A stretch of DNA of 64,000 nt from Lacinutrix mariniflava (GCF_001418015.1 NZ_LIQG01000032.1:186001-250000); one strand, 5' to 3'. Shown: positions 1 through 8,841, counted from the stretch's first letter. Notes: a model not told the origin generated them from the letters alone. Numbers and translations are program-made.

Positions 1-1
1 A

Positions 2-322
2 TTATATCTTGGAAAAGGGAAATGGGAATCAAAACGAATTCTATCAAAAAAATGGATTAAAAATTCATTTAAAAATTATAGAAATTTAGAAAACGTGCAA
101 GAAAAAAATGGCTATGGTTATTTATGGTGGCACAACACATACGAAACTAAAAGAAAACGCATAAAATCTATTGAAGCTAGAGGTAATGGAGGTCAGTATA
201 TTTTTGTTCTTCCTTCTTTAAAAACGGTTGTTGTTATAACTGCTGGAAATTACAGAAATGGAAAAACACAACAACCTGAAATGGTTTTTGAAAAATATAT
301 TTTACCTTACCTTGAAAATTAA
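2..322 (+). CDS. Serine hydrolase (beta-lactamase family), C-terminal part
   Basis: The reading frame is open from base 2, so this is the end of a gene that begins before the window; the in-frame GTG at 95 is not its start. The visible 106 residues contain GYGYLWW followed by a glycine-rich stretch (EARGNGGQYIFVLP) and a VVVITAGNY strand, as in the C-terminal lobe of class C beta-lactamase-like serine hydrolases. The intact serine hydrolase at 54,139 carries the same YGYLWW motif. The catalytic SxxK would lie upstream, so activity cannot be judged. Substrate unknown; such proteins are often exported esterases or peptidases and not antibiotic-resistance enzymes. A repeat element follows the stop codon directly. 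Confidence 0.8.
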   Translation, partial: LYLGKGKWESKRILSKKWIKNSFKNYRNLENVQEKNGYGYLWWHNTYETKRKRIKSIEARGNGGQYIFVLPSLKTVVVITAGNYRNGKTQQPEMVFEKYILPYLEN

Positions 323-462
323 ATATAGCTAGTAAGCTCCTTATCAAAGATTTGTGTTTATTTATGAAGTCCGCCAAATCGCAGATTTGACTAAGTTATA
401 ATCCGAAACTTCGTGCATATTTATACGTTACATATACTAGCAAACATTAAACGAACCTCATA
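323..462 (+). repeat. Cassette-border-like repeat element, copy 1
   Basis: This non-coding stretch directly after the serine hydrolase shares ordered blocks with the region downstream of the SMC operon (43,540-43,730): an ATAGCTA-like start, AAGTCCGCCAAAT (367-379), TATAATCCGAAAC (397-409), an ACG-TTACA...TATAC segment, and TTAAACGAA (447-455). It is shorter in the middle (89 nt from first to last block against 138 nt). A small hairpin (CAAATC-GCA-GATTTG) overlaps the first block. I take it as a degenerate copy of the same element. Function unknown. Confidence 0.6.
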
Positions 463-468
463 AAAAAG

Positions 469-705
469 CTAAATCTTATCGAAGTTCTTCTGTATATTCT
501 TTATTAGTCCTTCTAGACCATTTAATTTTAGCATATACACAGTTTCTAGCATTTCGCCTAGTTTTCCTTTTGGAAAACCTTTGTTATGATACCAAACCAC
601 ATAGTATTCTGGCAAGTCTATTAAAAACCTACCTTCGTATTTACCAAAAGGCATTTTAGTATGTGCTAATTTAATTAGAAAGGTTTTATCTGGTTGCAAT
701 TCCAT
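469..705 (-). CDS. DUF3820 family protein
   Basis: A 78-residue cytosolic protein with the DUF3820 pattern: MPFGKYEGR near residue 18, LIDLPEYYVVWY, then FPKGKLGEML. The same FGK...L...FP arrangement appears in the C-terminal part of the DnaQ-type exonuclease at 60,117, so the fold may be a small nucleic-acid-associated module. The biochemical role of the family is not established. Its ATG overlaps the stop codon of the upstream DUF922 gene by one base, so the two are very probably translated from one mRNA. Confidence 0.8.
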   Translation of the reverse strand: MELQPDKTFLIKLAHTKMPFGKYEGRFLIDLPEYYVVWYHNKGFPKGKLGEMLETVYMLKLNGLEGLIKNIQKNFDKI

Positions 706-1244
706 TATTTAGATTTATATTCTTCTAATTGTTTTAATTCTTTATTTACAAAAGCAATCCATCTTGCCTGTTCTTCTTTATTAATAGAATAATTACTTTC
801 GGCATCGTAAAGCTTTTGCATTTTTTGCAAATCTGTATTCGCTCGATCCTTTAATGCGTTAAGTTGCATCCCTATTTTAGAAGACGGTTTTAATTTAGAA
901 ATGTTTTGTCGTAAATACCTAACATGTAATTCTGTTATATTAAAATGAAACTGCTCGTGCTTGAGAATGTGATTATTAACGACTTCTTTTTTATGCCAAG
1001 AATGCTCTGGATAAAAATGAGCAAATACTTTGGCATTAAAACCTGTAACGCCATGAACACTGCTTTTCTCTATAGAATAACTAAAAGTAATCCCAGACGC
1101 CGTAACTGCAGCCGCACTAGAATCCATGTCTGGTTTACCCTTAAAATCTAACCACTCCAACTGATCGTTTTCATGCCATGGAAATTCTTTAGTATCACCT
1201 TGAAAAACCAACAAGAAGCTAACAATTACCAAAAACTTATTCAT
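705..1244 (-). CDS. DUF922 family secreted Zn-dependent protease-like protein
   Basis: A 179-residue protein with an N-terminal hydrophobic signal (MNKFLVIVSFLLVFQ), so it is probably exported. The central sequence LKHEQFHFNITE contains HExxH (HEQFH), the zincin zinc-binding signature expected for DUF922. The N-terminal half (WLDFKGKPD, SAAAVTASGITFSY) also fits the family. A metallopeptidase activity is inferred from the motif; no substrate is known. It overlaps the DUF3820 gene by one base downstream, and the LysM lipoprotein gene ends 43 bases upstream on the same strand. Confidence 0.8.
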   Translation of the reverse strand: MNKFLVIVSFLLVFQGDTKEFPWHENDQLEWLDFKGKPDMDSSAAAVTASGITFSYSIEKSSVHGVTGFNAKVFAHFYPEHSWHKKEVVNNHILKHEQFHFNITELHVRYLRQNISKLKPSSKIGMQLNALKDRANTDLQKMQKLYDAESNYSINKEEQARWIAFVNKELKQLEEYKSK

Positions 1245-1287
1245 AGTATACCATTAATTCTTATTGAAAACGAACCAGCTGCCTTCC

Positions 1288-3258
1288 TTATTGCTTTACT
1301 TCTTCAATAGTTAAGTCGTTATACTGCACCAAGTAAACACTTTCGTTATAATAACCACCAAACAATTTCTTTTTATAAGCAAACTTATTCTCTATGTAAG
1401 ACGTCATTGGACTATCGCTAGTAGACTGATATAAGTCTGGAGAGGTTGCTAAACGTAACACCACATCCATTGTTAAATCGAAACCACGAATAGCATATTC
1501 ATTTGGTGAAATATTGTATTGTTGCTTGTATTGTTTTACAAATGAATTACTCGTTTCCGAATTCAACATTTTAGAAATTGAAGGATAAGTAAAATGAAGA
1601 TTAGATAAATGGTAATTATCTACTTCCTCATTTTCAAATGCTTTATTTTGGTTTGTTGTTGTTAACGTAATTTTAGTTCCTTCTTTCTGTAAACCGTTAA
1701 GAAGACTTGACACATTAGACACAAATCCTGCATTATTGGTTTCTAAAAACACAACATTATTTCCAGGCTTGAGCGCATTAATTAAATCACTATCTAAAAC
1801 ATAATAGGCATCTTTTTTAGTTTTCTTATCTAAACGAGAACTAACTAATTTTGCATTAGCAAATTTATTCTTAAGCATTGTACTTGTCGCTTTTCGCTTA
1901 ACATCTGAAATTATGATAATTTGCGCTGTAGAATCTGCTTTAAAATAGTTTATAATTTTATTCTTTAAATTACCATCATTTGGCCTAGATTGAAATACGT
2001 TACGACCTACTTTTACCGTCTTTTGTAATGGCGAAACTACAGGTACGTTATCACGTTCTAAAGCACTTGCCGCAGCATTAAAATTACTGGTAAGTAATGG
2101 CCCAATAACCGCTTGAGTATTCGAAAAGCTATTACTGCTTAAAATAGAATTTACTTGACTTAATCTATTTTGTGTATCGTAAACATCTACTTTAAGGTTG
2201 ATGCCTAATTTTTTAAGCGAATCGAATGCTACTAAAACACCAGAGTAAAAATCTAAAGTAATATTTAGGGTTCTATCATTTTTAATTTTCGATTTAGCAT
2301 CAAAAACAGAATCTGTATTAATTTTATTAAGCGTAAAAGGTAACATTACAGCTATATTTTTAACACTAGTATCTGTTACGTTATCAGATAATTTAACAAT
2401 TTCTGAAACGTTATCAATAACACCATTTAAAGCACTTATACTTTCGGTATCATCTACAGACGTATCGAAAGGTACTTTTAAAATCATACCTTCTTTTAAA
2501 CCCGTAACTACTAAATCTGGATTTAAGCTCTCTAGTACTTTTTGCTCTACACCTAATTTTGTTTTTAGCCTATAAAAACCTTCTTTAGGTAGTACTTTAT
2601 AATAACTATATTTTGTATCAATTGTCTTAACTTTATCTTTTTCTAAATTAGGAACATTAATAGTTTGCCCTGTTTGTAACATGCTAGCCATGTTTGGGTT
2701 TAACGCTTCTAATTCTTGAACAGTAATACCAAACTTGTATGCAATACGCCACTTCCCTTCTTTTGGCTGTACAACATAGCTTGTACCTTCCGATGTTGCT
2801 TGTGCATCTTCGTATGTAATCACTTTGTTGTATACTGGAATTTGTAGTCTATCTCCTTTTCTAAGATTATTAGCATATAAAAATTTGTTATGTCTTTTAA
2901 TCTCTTCTATTTCTACATCATACTTTTTAGAGATACTAAATAATGTTTCTTTTCTTCTTGTTTTATGCTTGATGTAGCGATCGAAAGTTTTATCCACAAC
3001 TTTTACCTTTTCTGGCTCTGTTGTAGTTGTTGTAGTTACACTTCCTGCTTTTGGAATTATTAAAATTGAATTTGGACTTAATTTTTCTCTTGCATCTGGA
3101 TTCAGTTTAAAAATATCTGAAGTAGAAACTTTATATTTCTTAGCAATGGCTTCTACTGTCTCTCCTGATTTAACTCTATGTGTATTATATTTCTGTGCAT
3201 TTGCAGAGGCACAGCTTAATATTACGAATAGGCTAAGGATGTAAATTATTTTCTTCAT
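1288..3258 (-). CDS. LysM-repeat protein with periplasmic-binding-like domain
   Basis: 656 residues. An N-terminal signal (MKKIIYILSLFVILSCASANA) ends in either a lipobox-like ILSC or an ANA-Q cleavage site. Four LysM modules follow at roughly residues 26-70, 98-142, 160-202 and 218-262 (for example HRVKSGETVEAIAKKYKVS), which bind peptidoglycan glycans. Residues about 300-650 resemble a type 1 periplasmic-binding fold as in ABC-transporter substrate receptors (IAVMLPF, AVIGPLL, VVSPLQK). In Flavobacteriia this combination is common and is thought to be a cell-wall-anchored periplasmic protein, but its ligand is unknown. It is separated from guaA by a dispersed repeat. Confidence 0.85.
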   Translation of the reverse strand: MKKIIYILSLFVILSCASANAQKYNTHRVKSGETVEAIAKKYKVSTSDIFKLNPDAREKLSPNSILIIPKAGSVTTTTTTEPEKVKVVDKTFDRYIKHKTRRKETLFSISKKYDVEIEEIKRHNKFLYANNLRKGDRLQIPVYNKVITYEDAQATSEGTSYVVQPKEGKWRIAYKFGITVQELEALNPNMASMLQTGQTINVPNLEKDKVKTIDTKYSYYKVLPKEGFYRLKTKLGVEQKVLESLNPDLVVTGLKEGMILKVPFDTSVDDTESISALNGVIDNVSEIVKLSDNVTDTSVKNIAVMLPFTLNKINTDSVFDAKSKIKNDRTLNITLDFYSGVLVAFDSLKKLGINLKVDVYDTQNRLSQVNSILSSNSFSNTQAVIGPLLTSNFNAAASALERDNVPVVSPLQKTVKVGRNVFQSRPNDGNLKNKIINYFKADSTAQIIIISDVKRKATSTMLKNKFANAKLVSSRLDKKTKKDAYYVLDSDLINALKPGNNVVFLETNNAGFVSNVSSLLNGLQKEGTKITLTTTNQNKAFENEEVDNYHLSNLHFTYPSISKMLNSETSNSFVKQYKQQYNISPNEYAIRGFDLTMDVVLRLATSPDLYQSTSDSPMTSYIENKFAYKKKLFGGYYNESVYLVQYNDLTIEEVKQ

Positions 3259-3279
3259 ATGTTTATTATACGTTCAAAG

Positions 3280-3438
3280 TTGCGTTAGCGGTTGTAGTGG
3301 CATCCTTTTTTAGCGAATTATTTAAATATCCCTTACTCTTAAATGAAAGAGAACGTTTAAAAAAGATCCCAAATCTAGTTTAGGACTACTTCGCAAAAAA
3401 GATATAACGGAAGACGCGACCCTTGTGGTAACGCCCAA
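3280..3438 (+). repeat. Dispersed intergenic repeat, copy A
   Basis: This starts with TGCGTTAGCGG...GTGGCATCCTTTTTT and ends with AAAAAAGATATAACGG...GGTAACGCCCA. The same ordered blocks occur at 9,703-9,786 and, degenerate, at 56,837-56,880. Copy A carries about 75 extra bases in the middle. All three lie between genes, in the same orientation. A short palindrome of another common type (CGAT-AACT-ATCG, 3,462-3,473) follows. Confidence 0.65.
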
Positions 3439-3502
3439 GTTATCATTACTATTTGTTCTCTCGATAACTATCGGGATCGAAAATTACTCGCAGTGACCTT
3501 TT

Positions 3503-5035
3503 TTATTCCCACTCTATTGTTGCTGGTGGCTTACTACTAATGTCGTAAACTACTCTATTAACGCCTTTTACTTTGTTTATTATATCGTTACTGGTTTTTT
3601 GCAGAAATTCGTAAGGTAAATTTACCCAATCTGCAGTCATACCATCTGTACTTTCTACTGCTCTAAGTGCTACACATTTTTCGTATGTACGCTCGTCTCC
3701 CATAACTCCAACACTGTTTACAGGTAACAAAATTGCACCTGCTTGCCATACTTTATCATATAAACCAGCGTCTCTTAATCCGTTAATAAAAACAGCATCT
3801 ACTTCTTGTAATATACGCACTTTTTCTGCTGTAATATCTCCAAGAATTCTAATGGCTAAACCAGGTCCAGGAAATGGATGACGCCCTAATAAGGTTGGAT
3901 CCATATCCATTGATGCACCTACTCTTCTTACCTCATCTTTAAATAAGGCTTTAAGTGGCTCTACAATTTTAAGCTTCATAAAGTCTGGCAATCCACCAAC
4001 ATTATGATGGCTTTTTATGGTTGCACTTGGTCCTCCTGTTGCACTTACACTTTCTATAATATCTGGATATATTGTGCCTTGTGCAAGGTATGTTACATCT
4101 TCTATTAAATTTGCTTCTTGATCGAAAACCTCAATAAAAGCATTCCCTATGGCTTTACGTTTAATTTCTGGATCGCTCAGTCCTGCTAATGCATCCAAAA
4201 AGCGTGCCGAAGCATCTACTCCTTTCACATTTAAGCCCATACCTTTGTACTGCTCTAAGACTTCGGTAAACTCATTTTTACGTAACAAACCGTTATTTAC
4301 GAAGATGCAATATAAGTTATCGCCAATGGCTTTATGCAATAGCATTGCTGCTACTGAAGAATCTACACCTCCTGATAAACCTAAAACGACTTTATCGTCT
4401 CCAATTTTTGCTTGTAATGCTTCTACTGTTTCACCTACAAATGCGTTTGGTGTCCAATCCGGATTTACATTTGCAATGTTTACTAAGAAATTTTCTAGTA
4501 ATTGTTTTCCGTCTGTAGAATGGTAAACTTCTGGATGAAATTGTATAGCGTATGTTGTTTCGCCTTCTATTTTATAGGCTGCATTTTTTACATCGTGTGT
4601 ACTTGCTAGCAGTTTTCCGTTTGTTGGTAAGCTTTTAATGGTATCACTATGGCTCATCCATACTTGACTTCCTGCAGAAATACCTTTAAAAAAGGCATCG
4701 TCTTCTACAAAACTTAAGTTTGCTCTACCGTACTCGCGTGTGTTAGATTCTGCTACTTCTCCACCAGAAAAATGTGCCAAATATTGTGCACCATAACAAA
4801 CCGAAAGCATTGGCTTTACTCCTCTAATACCTTTTAAATCTGGATGAAAAGCATCTTCTGAACGCACAGACATTGGACTTCCCGAAAGAACCACTGCCTT
4901 GTATTCGTCTAAGTTTTTTGGTATTTTATTGAATGGAAATATCTCTGAATAGATATTTAATTCTCTAACTCTACGCGCAATAAGTTGTGTGTATTGCGAT
5001 CCGAAATCTAAAATAAGTACTTTGTCGTGTTGCAT
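3503..5035 (-). CDS. guaA: GMP synthase (glutamine-hydrolysing)
   Basis: Converts XMP to GMP with glutamine and ATP, the last step of guanine nucleotide synthesis. 510 residues, the normal length. The N-terminal class I glutamine amidotransferase has [16 protein letters not shown] and the nucleophile loop [11 protein letters not shown]; the ATP-pyrophosphatase domain has the PP-loop [14 protein letters not shown]; the C-terminal dimerisation domain ends with the conserved [10 protein letters not shown] chose the ATG at 5,035 ([11 protein letters not shown]) over an in-frame TTG two codons earlier because it fits family N-termini. A perfect -7 element ends four bases before this ATG, so the mRNA should have almost no leader. 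Confidence 0.97.
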   Translation of the reverse strand: MQHDKVLILDFGSQYTQLIARRVRELNIYSEIFPFNKIPKNLDEYKAVVLSGSPMSVRSEDAFHPDLKGIRGVKPMLSVCYGAQYLAHFSGGEVAESNTREYGRANLSFVEDDAFFKGISAGSQVWMSHSDTIKSLPTNGKLLASTHDVKNAAYKIEGETTYAIQFHPEVYHSTDGKQLLENFLVNIANVNPDWTPNAFVGETVEALQAKIGDDKVVLGLSGGVDSSVAAMLLHKAIGDNLYCIFVNNGLLRKNEFTEVLEQYKGMGLNVKGVDASARFLDALAGLSDPEIKRKAIGNAFIEVFDQEANLIEDVTYLAQGTIYPDIIESVSATGGPSATIKSHHNVGGLPDFMKLKIVEPLKALFKDEVRRVGASMDMDPTLLGRHPFPGPGLAIRILGDITAEKVRILQEVDAVFINGLRDAGLYDKVWQAGAILLPVNSVGVMGDERTYEKCVALRAVESTDGMTADWVNLPYEFLQKTSNDIINKVKGVNRVVYDISSKPPATIEWE

Positions 5036-5038
5036 ACG

Positions 5039-5046
5039 CAAAAATA
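5039..5046 (-). promoter_or_regulatory. Bacteroidota -7 promoter element of guaA
   Basis: The minus strand reads TATTTTTG, matching the consensus TAnnTTTG. The final G lies four bases before the guaA ATG. In Bacteroidota, transcription starts only a few bases after this element, so start of transcription and start of translation nearly coincide. Confidence 0.6.
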
Positions 5047-5091
5047 GTAATTGCTTTTTAAATTACGAACGCAGAATTGCCTATTTTTTTC

Positions 5092-6687
5092 TTAAAATGT
5101 TAACACTGTAAACTCGCCTTTTAATGGCTCTAAATTTTCGATTAAATTTGGTACTAATTGATTGCCAAACTCGAGATAAAGCTCACTAAAATTGGTGTTT
5201 CTTTCTTGTAAACTGTTATTAGGAAATAGTTGATTTTGAAGATCGGTCATGCGCTCGACCTGATCTTTTAACTTTCTTTTTTGTGCTGTTAACAAACGTT
5301 TTTCAAGATTCTGCAAGCCATTAACTTGCTTTTTCTCTTGGGCTGACACGGCTCCAACAAAAGACTCGTCGGTTTGTTCGGCTAATGTGTACAACTCCTT
5401 AAACTGATTTTTTAAATGCTTTATTTGCTCTGAAAAATCAATATCGATATTAGAAATGGCTCTCACTTTTTTATTTATGAAAGACTCTCTTTTTAAGAAA
5501 ATATCTTTATTCGAAATATTTAGATTCACTAATTTATCGGCTTGTTGCTTTGTTTTTATTAACACTGAGTTTCGTAATAACAACATAGGAAACACCACGT
5601 TATGAACCTTAAAATTAGATTTTAATTGAAACCAGTATGCTAATTCTCCGCCGCCGCCAATATAACATAGGTTAGGCAAAATGACTTCTTGATATAATGG
5701 TCTTAAAATAACATTAGGGCTAAAACGCTCTGGGAAGTCATAGACTTCTTTTAGTATTTCACTCTTACTCCAGCTTATGTTTGTGTTTAGTACTTTATAA
5801 ACATCATTTTCTAAAACAATGCGTTCTCTTATATCTTTAGTGATATAAAAAAGGTTTATGGCTCTTGGATTTACTTGTAATCCAAAATCTAAAGCTTCAA
5901 TTTCAGCATTTGTTTCTAGAACTTTTTGTTCTGAAATTTGTTCTAACAATTCTCTCTCTATATGAGGAACAAACAAGCGTTTTAACTCTGTATTATTTGC
6001 TTCTACTATTACCAGTCCATATTCTCCAAAGAGTGCGTTGGCAATATATTTTGTAGCGTCTGCAAGGTTATCGTGTTTTAAATATCCGTTTGTAAACAGT
6101 TCACGAAGTGCCTCTGCATTTTTACCAAGACCTAATTCTTGTGAAAAAATATTAAATACATCCTGTAAGCCTTCGGTGTTAAGCTCGCCTACTGCTCCTG
6201 AAGATTCTCTATTCCATTGAATCTTTTTTCCTTTAAAATTGAAATAATTAATTTCATCGAAATCATGATCTTCGGAAGCCATCCAATAGATTGGTACAAT
6301 GTTATTATCTGGGTATTCGTCTTTTAATTGTTTCGCTAAATTTATAGTCGATACAATTTTATGTAAAAAGTATAATGGACCCGTAAATAAATTTAACTGG
6401 TGACCGGTAGTTACTGTAAATGTTTTGCTGTCTTTAAGCGCTTCAATATTACTTAAAGTCGCTGAAGACGTTTCGTTTTTTTGATATTGTTTTTTTAAAA
6501 CCTCAACCAAAGTGTTTCTCGTTTCTTGTTTAAAAGAAGCGCTTTTTTCTTCAATTTGAGCTTTAAAATTTTCTAATTTAGGAAAACGATTATAGAATGG
6601 CTTTAGCGTTTCAGCTTCAGCTAAATAATCACAAATAAGTTTAGAAAAATATCCAGTGTCTTTAAACGAAATACAGTCTGATGGCAT
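5092..6687 (-). CDS. bshC: Bacillithiol biosynthesis cysteine-adding enzyme
   Basis: BshC is thought to add cysteine to glucosaminyl-malate, the last step to bacillithiol, the thiol redox buffer that replaces glutathione in many Bacteroidota and Firmicutes. The 531-residue product has family features: TVTTGHQLNLFTGPLYFLHKI near the N-terminus, PIYWMASEDHDFDEI, the glycine-rich YIGGGGELAYWFQLK, and a long C-terminal coiled coil ahead of the last strand. I chose the ATG at 6,687 (MPSDCISF); the 33 residues of open frame upstream are hydrophobic and untypical of the family. No other bacillithiol gene is in the window. Confidence 0.93.
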   Translation of the reverse strand: MPSDCISFKDTGYFSKLICDYLAEAETLKPFYNRFPKLENFKAQIEEKSASFKQETRNTLVEVLKKQYQKNETSSATLSNIEALKDSKTFTVTTGHQLNLFTGPLYFLHKIVSTINLAKQLKDEYPDNNIVPIYWMASEDHDFDEINYFNFKGKKIQWNRESSGAVGELNTEGLQDVFNIFSQELGLGKNAEALRELFTNGYLKHDNLADATKYIANALFGEYGLVIVEANNTELKRLFVPHIERELLEQISEQKVLETNAEIEALDFGLQVNPRAINLFYITKDIRERIVLENDVYKVLNTNISWSKSEILKEVYDFPERFSPNVILRPLYQEVILPNLCYIGGGGELAYWFQLKSNFKVHNVVFPMLLLRNSVLIKTKQQADKLVNLNISNKDIFLKRESFINKKVRAISNIDIDFSEQIKHLKNQFKELYTLAEQTDESFVGAVSAQEKKQVNGLQNLEKRLLTAQKRKLKDQVERMTDLQNQLFPNNSLQERNTNFSELYLEFGNQLVPNLIENLEPLKGEFTVLTF

Positions 6688-6941
6688 ATATAATTTATAA
6701 TGAAGTGTAAATATAAGATTCTTTATACTAACTATAGTCTTAAAAAAAACATAAAAAATGATCTTAAATCGGTTAGAATTAATCAATTTTAAATGAATTT
6801 ATTACCGATTACAAACTACTAAAGACCTAGTTATTAGTCCGTAAAAATCTAAATTCCTTACCGTTATTCTGTTACTTAAAACTTGTGTTTTTTTCAAGAA
6901 AGCACACTAAACCAAAGCGTTGTTAACTCAGTATTTAAATG

Positions 6942-7622
6942 CTAAAGATACTCTCTGTACTGAAGCACTCTAAAATCGAAAGTATTAAACTTAGGATCAC
7001 TAGCTTTTAGTTGTTTGTATAATGAATTACTGCCTATTGAGATATTTGCAGCTCCAGAGGAAGAGGTTAATGATACTGTTTTTATTACACGTTCCAGTGA
7101 AAGAGATTCCCGCGCTTCGCTCGGAATGACGAATTGATGAACTCTTGGTGTCGCCTTAGAAACTAATTCTAGCTTTATATTGTAGTCTTTTATATGTTTC
7201 CTGAAGAAGTACTCAGGACCATTTTTAGAGTTTCCGCCTGTAAAAAGAATAGTATCTATACTTGGATAATGTTTTAAATAACCAATAACATCGCGAAGTT
7301 GTATGTTTTGCATACCAATATCTGAGGCATCTATTTTCTCGCGTTCGCAGCTGTCTACAATATCGCAAACGCCAATTTTGTGTTTAATTAAAAAGTCTTG
7401 TCTTTCTTTTATAGCTTGTGTGGAATGATCGTAACGTAAATTAAGATTGTGTATTTTATCTATAAACAACCACAAACTATTGTAATAACTACCATAACAG
7501 AAATCGACATCTTTTTCTAAAAGATTTCCCGTGCTAAATCTTGGTGGTGGCAATGTGCCAACAATTAGTTTTTTAGTGTCGTTTTTTATGAATGGCTGGT
7601 ATGGATGTTTGTGTTTGAACAT
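6942..7622 (-). CDS. Uracil-DNA glycosylase family protein with in-frame repeat insertion
   Basis: 226 residues resembling the uracil-DNA glycosylase-like superfamily: LIVGTLPPPR near the N-terminus fits the GxxPG-type active-site loop, VCDIVDSCEREKIDASD follows, and TILFTGGNSKNGPEYF forms the central strand-turn. A base-excision role is inferred from the superfamily and not certain. Residues about 165-178 (VIPSEARESLSLER) are encoded by a GC-rich palindromic repeat of intergenic type that entered the frame without breaking it. After it, VIKTVSLTSSSGAANISIG and the C-terminus FDFRVLQYREYL look normal for the family. Another palindrome abuts the start codon. Confidence 0.8.
   Translation of the reverse strand: MFKHKHPYQPFIKNDTKKLIVGTLPPPRFSTGNLLEKDVDFCYGSYYNSLWLFIDKIHNLNLRYDHSTQAIKERQDFLIKHKIGVCDIVDSCEREKIDASDIGMQNIQLRDVIGYLKHYPSIDTILFTGGNSKNGPEYFFRKHIKDYNIKLELVSKATPRVHQFVIPSEARESLSLERVIKTVSLTSSSGAANISIGSNSLYKQLKASDPKFNTFDFRVLQYREYL
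7091..7131. repeat. Palindromic repeat inserted inside the glycosylase gene
   Basis: A GC-rich segment that forms a hairpin at 7,106-7,127 (ATTCC, GCG, loop CTT, CGC, GGAAT). Its wording (on the minus strand GTCATTCCGAGCGAAGCGCG, then GGAATCTC) is that of a palindromic repeat usually found between genes in Bacteroidota. Here it is read as protein. Base composition stands out clearly from the surrounding gene. Confidence 0.65.
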
Positions 7623-7624
7623 AT

Positions 7625-7638
7625 ATTTCCTGCGCAGG
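7625..7638. repeat. Short perfect palindrome upstream of the glycosylase gene
   Basis: TTCCTGCGCAGGAA is a perfect 14-base palindrome three bases ahead of the start codon, followed by GGAATC. It resembles the dispersed TTCCTGC...GCAGGAA repeats of flavobacteria. It could affect translation start, or be only a repeat relic. Confidence 0.45.
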
Positions 7639-7772
7639 AAGGAATCTTTTAACTGTTATGTTTTCTTGTAAAGTTCCAAAGCTTACTAGTTCTGGTTTTT
7701 TAACACGAATTTCACTAATTTTCACTACTCTTACTTAATTCTGAAACTACTAACCGATACAGAGATCTTGAA

Positions 7773-8495
7773 TTAAATACTCTTCAATAACTTCTCAACC
7801 TCGTTAATTGTTTTACTATACTTGCGTTTGTTTGGCTTTGTCATGTGTTGAGATTCTATTGTTATCTCGTTTAGAATTTCTTTTGCAGCTTCTATGTTAT
7901 CTCTTTCAATATAAAATTTAGCTAATATTAATCGTTCGCTATAATTAGAATAGCGTTGATCTATTGCTTTTAAATGTTTTTCGGCAGCTGCGGACTGTTC
8001 TGTTTTGTCTAGTGCTAATCCGTAAATAAATTCTGATTTCGATTTATTAAATTCAGGATACTTTTTTAGTGCTTCTGCGTAAGTGATGGTTTTATTATAA
8101 TCCTCTAAACCATAATAAGAGGCTATTAAGTTTTCTAAAATGAAATACTTATTCTGAGTTTCATCTTTTAAAGCGACTTCATAATGTGTGATTGCATTTT
8201 TATAGTCCTTCATTTCAAAAAAAGCATCTGCTAAATCTAATCTGTTTTGAAACGTTTCGGCAAACTGAAGCTTTTTCTCTAAGTCTTTTACCTTTTTAGT
8301 TGGTATTAAAACTGAGGTTAGATTTTCTTTTATAATACTCGCATCTCGTTTATTATAAACCTGCGTGACTAAATATATAATAGAGCCAATTACAGGAATG
8401 AATATGATTATAAAAATCCAATAATATTGGCTTCTATTCTTTATTAAATGGTAAATACAAAAACCTTGTAAAGCGATTGTTAGGTAATAAAACAT
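7773..8495 (-). CDS. TPR protein with N-terminal membrane segments
   Basis: 240 residues. Residues 1-45 form two hydrophobic helices (YLTIALQGFCIYHLI and YYWIFIIIFIPVIGSIIYLV) like the N-terminus of phospholipase D-type or PspB-like membrane proteins. From about residue 70 the protein is helical with tetratricopeptide repeats (LADAFFEMKDYKNAITHYEVAL; LIASYYGLEDYNKTITYAEAL). It probably acts as a membrane-anchored scaffold facing the cytoplasm. No partner can be named. It is divergent from the THX gene. Confidence 0.75.
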   Translation of the reverse strand: MFYYLTIALQGFCIYHLIKNRSQYYWIFIIIFIPVIGSIIYLVTQVYNKRDASIIKENLTSVLIPTKKVKDLEKKLQFAETFQNRLDLADAFFEMKDYKNAITHYEVALKDETQNKYFILENLIASYYGLEDYNKTITYAEALKKYPEFNKSKSEFIYGLALDKTEQSAAAEKHLKAIDQRYSNYSERLILAKFYIERDNIEAAKEILNEITIESQHMTKPNKRKYSKTINEVEKLLKSI

Positions 8496-8581
8496 GTGTT
8501 AAAATTAGTTTAAAGTGTTAAATATAGTAAAGAATGCCTCAAAATATCCTTACCTTAAAGGAAATTGATAATAGAATTTAA

Positions 8582-8713
8582 ATGGGAAGAGGAGATAAAA
8601 AGACAAAACGCGGAAAAATTAATAGAGGCACTAACGGTGCTAGAAGACCTAAAATTAAAAAACGTGTGAGACCTGAAACTAAAATTGAAATTACTAAGAA
8701 GGTTAAGCCTTAA
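8582..8713 (+). CDS. 30S ribosomal protein THX
   Basis: A 43-residue, very basic protein starting MGRGDKKTKRGKINRGTNGA, the signature of the THX small-subunit protein, which threads through a cavity at the top of the 30S head. In Bacteroidota it starts like this and carries a variable lysine-rich tail, as here (KIKKRVRPETKIEITKK). It stands alone on the plus strand between minus-strand genes and is followed by a hairpin with a T-run. It is easily missed because of its size. Confidence 0.88.
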   Translation: MGRGDKKTKRGKINRGTNGARRPKIKKRVRPETKIEITKKVKP

Positions 8714-8742
8714 TTAAGTGGTTTTGCTTTAGTATTATATTT

Positions 8743-8763
8743 AAAAAGCGCTTCGCTCTTTTT
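8743..8763 (+). terminator. Probable terminator after THX
   Basis: AAAAAGCG-CTT-CGCTCTTTTT forms a hairpin with one bulged base, A-rich before and T-rich after. It is 30 bases behind the THX stop codon and could work in both directions. Confidence 0.5.
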
Positions 8764-8799
8764 CTTCAAACCATCCGAGTTTTACTGATATAAAACACA

Positions 8800-8821
8800 C
8801 CTTCCTTTAACTAAAGGAAGG
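8800..8821. repeat. Inverted repeat between THX and yaaA
   Basis: CCTTCCTTT-AACT-AAAGGAAGG is a perfect 9-bp stem with a 4-base loop. It lies between the convergent THX and yaaA genes. No T-run follows, so it is more probably a dispersed palindrome than a classical terminator. Confidence 0.5.
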
Positions 8822-8841
8822 AGCTGCTAAACACTATAATT

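Noticed and set aside
4149-4526. 125-codon open frame antisense to guaA
   Set aside because: Shadow of a conserved gene; guaA motifs are on the minus strand.
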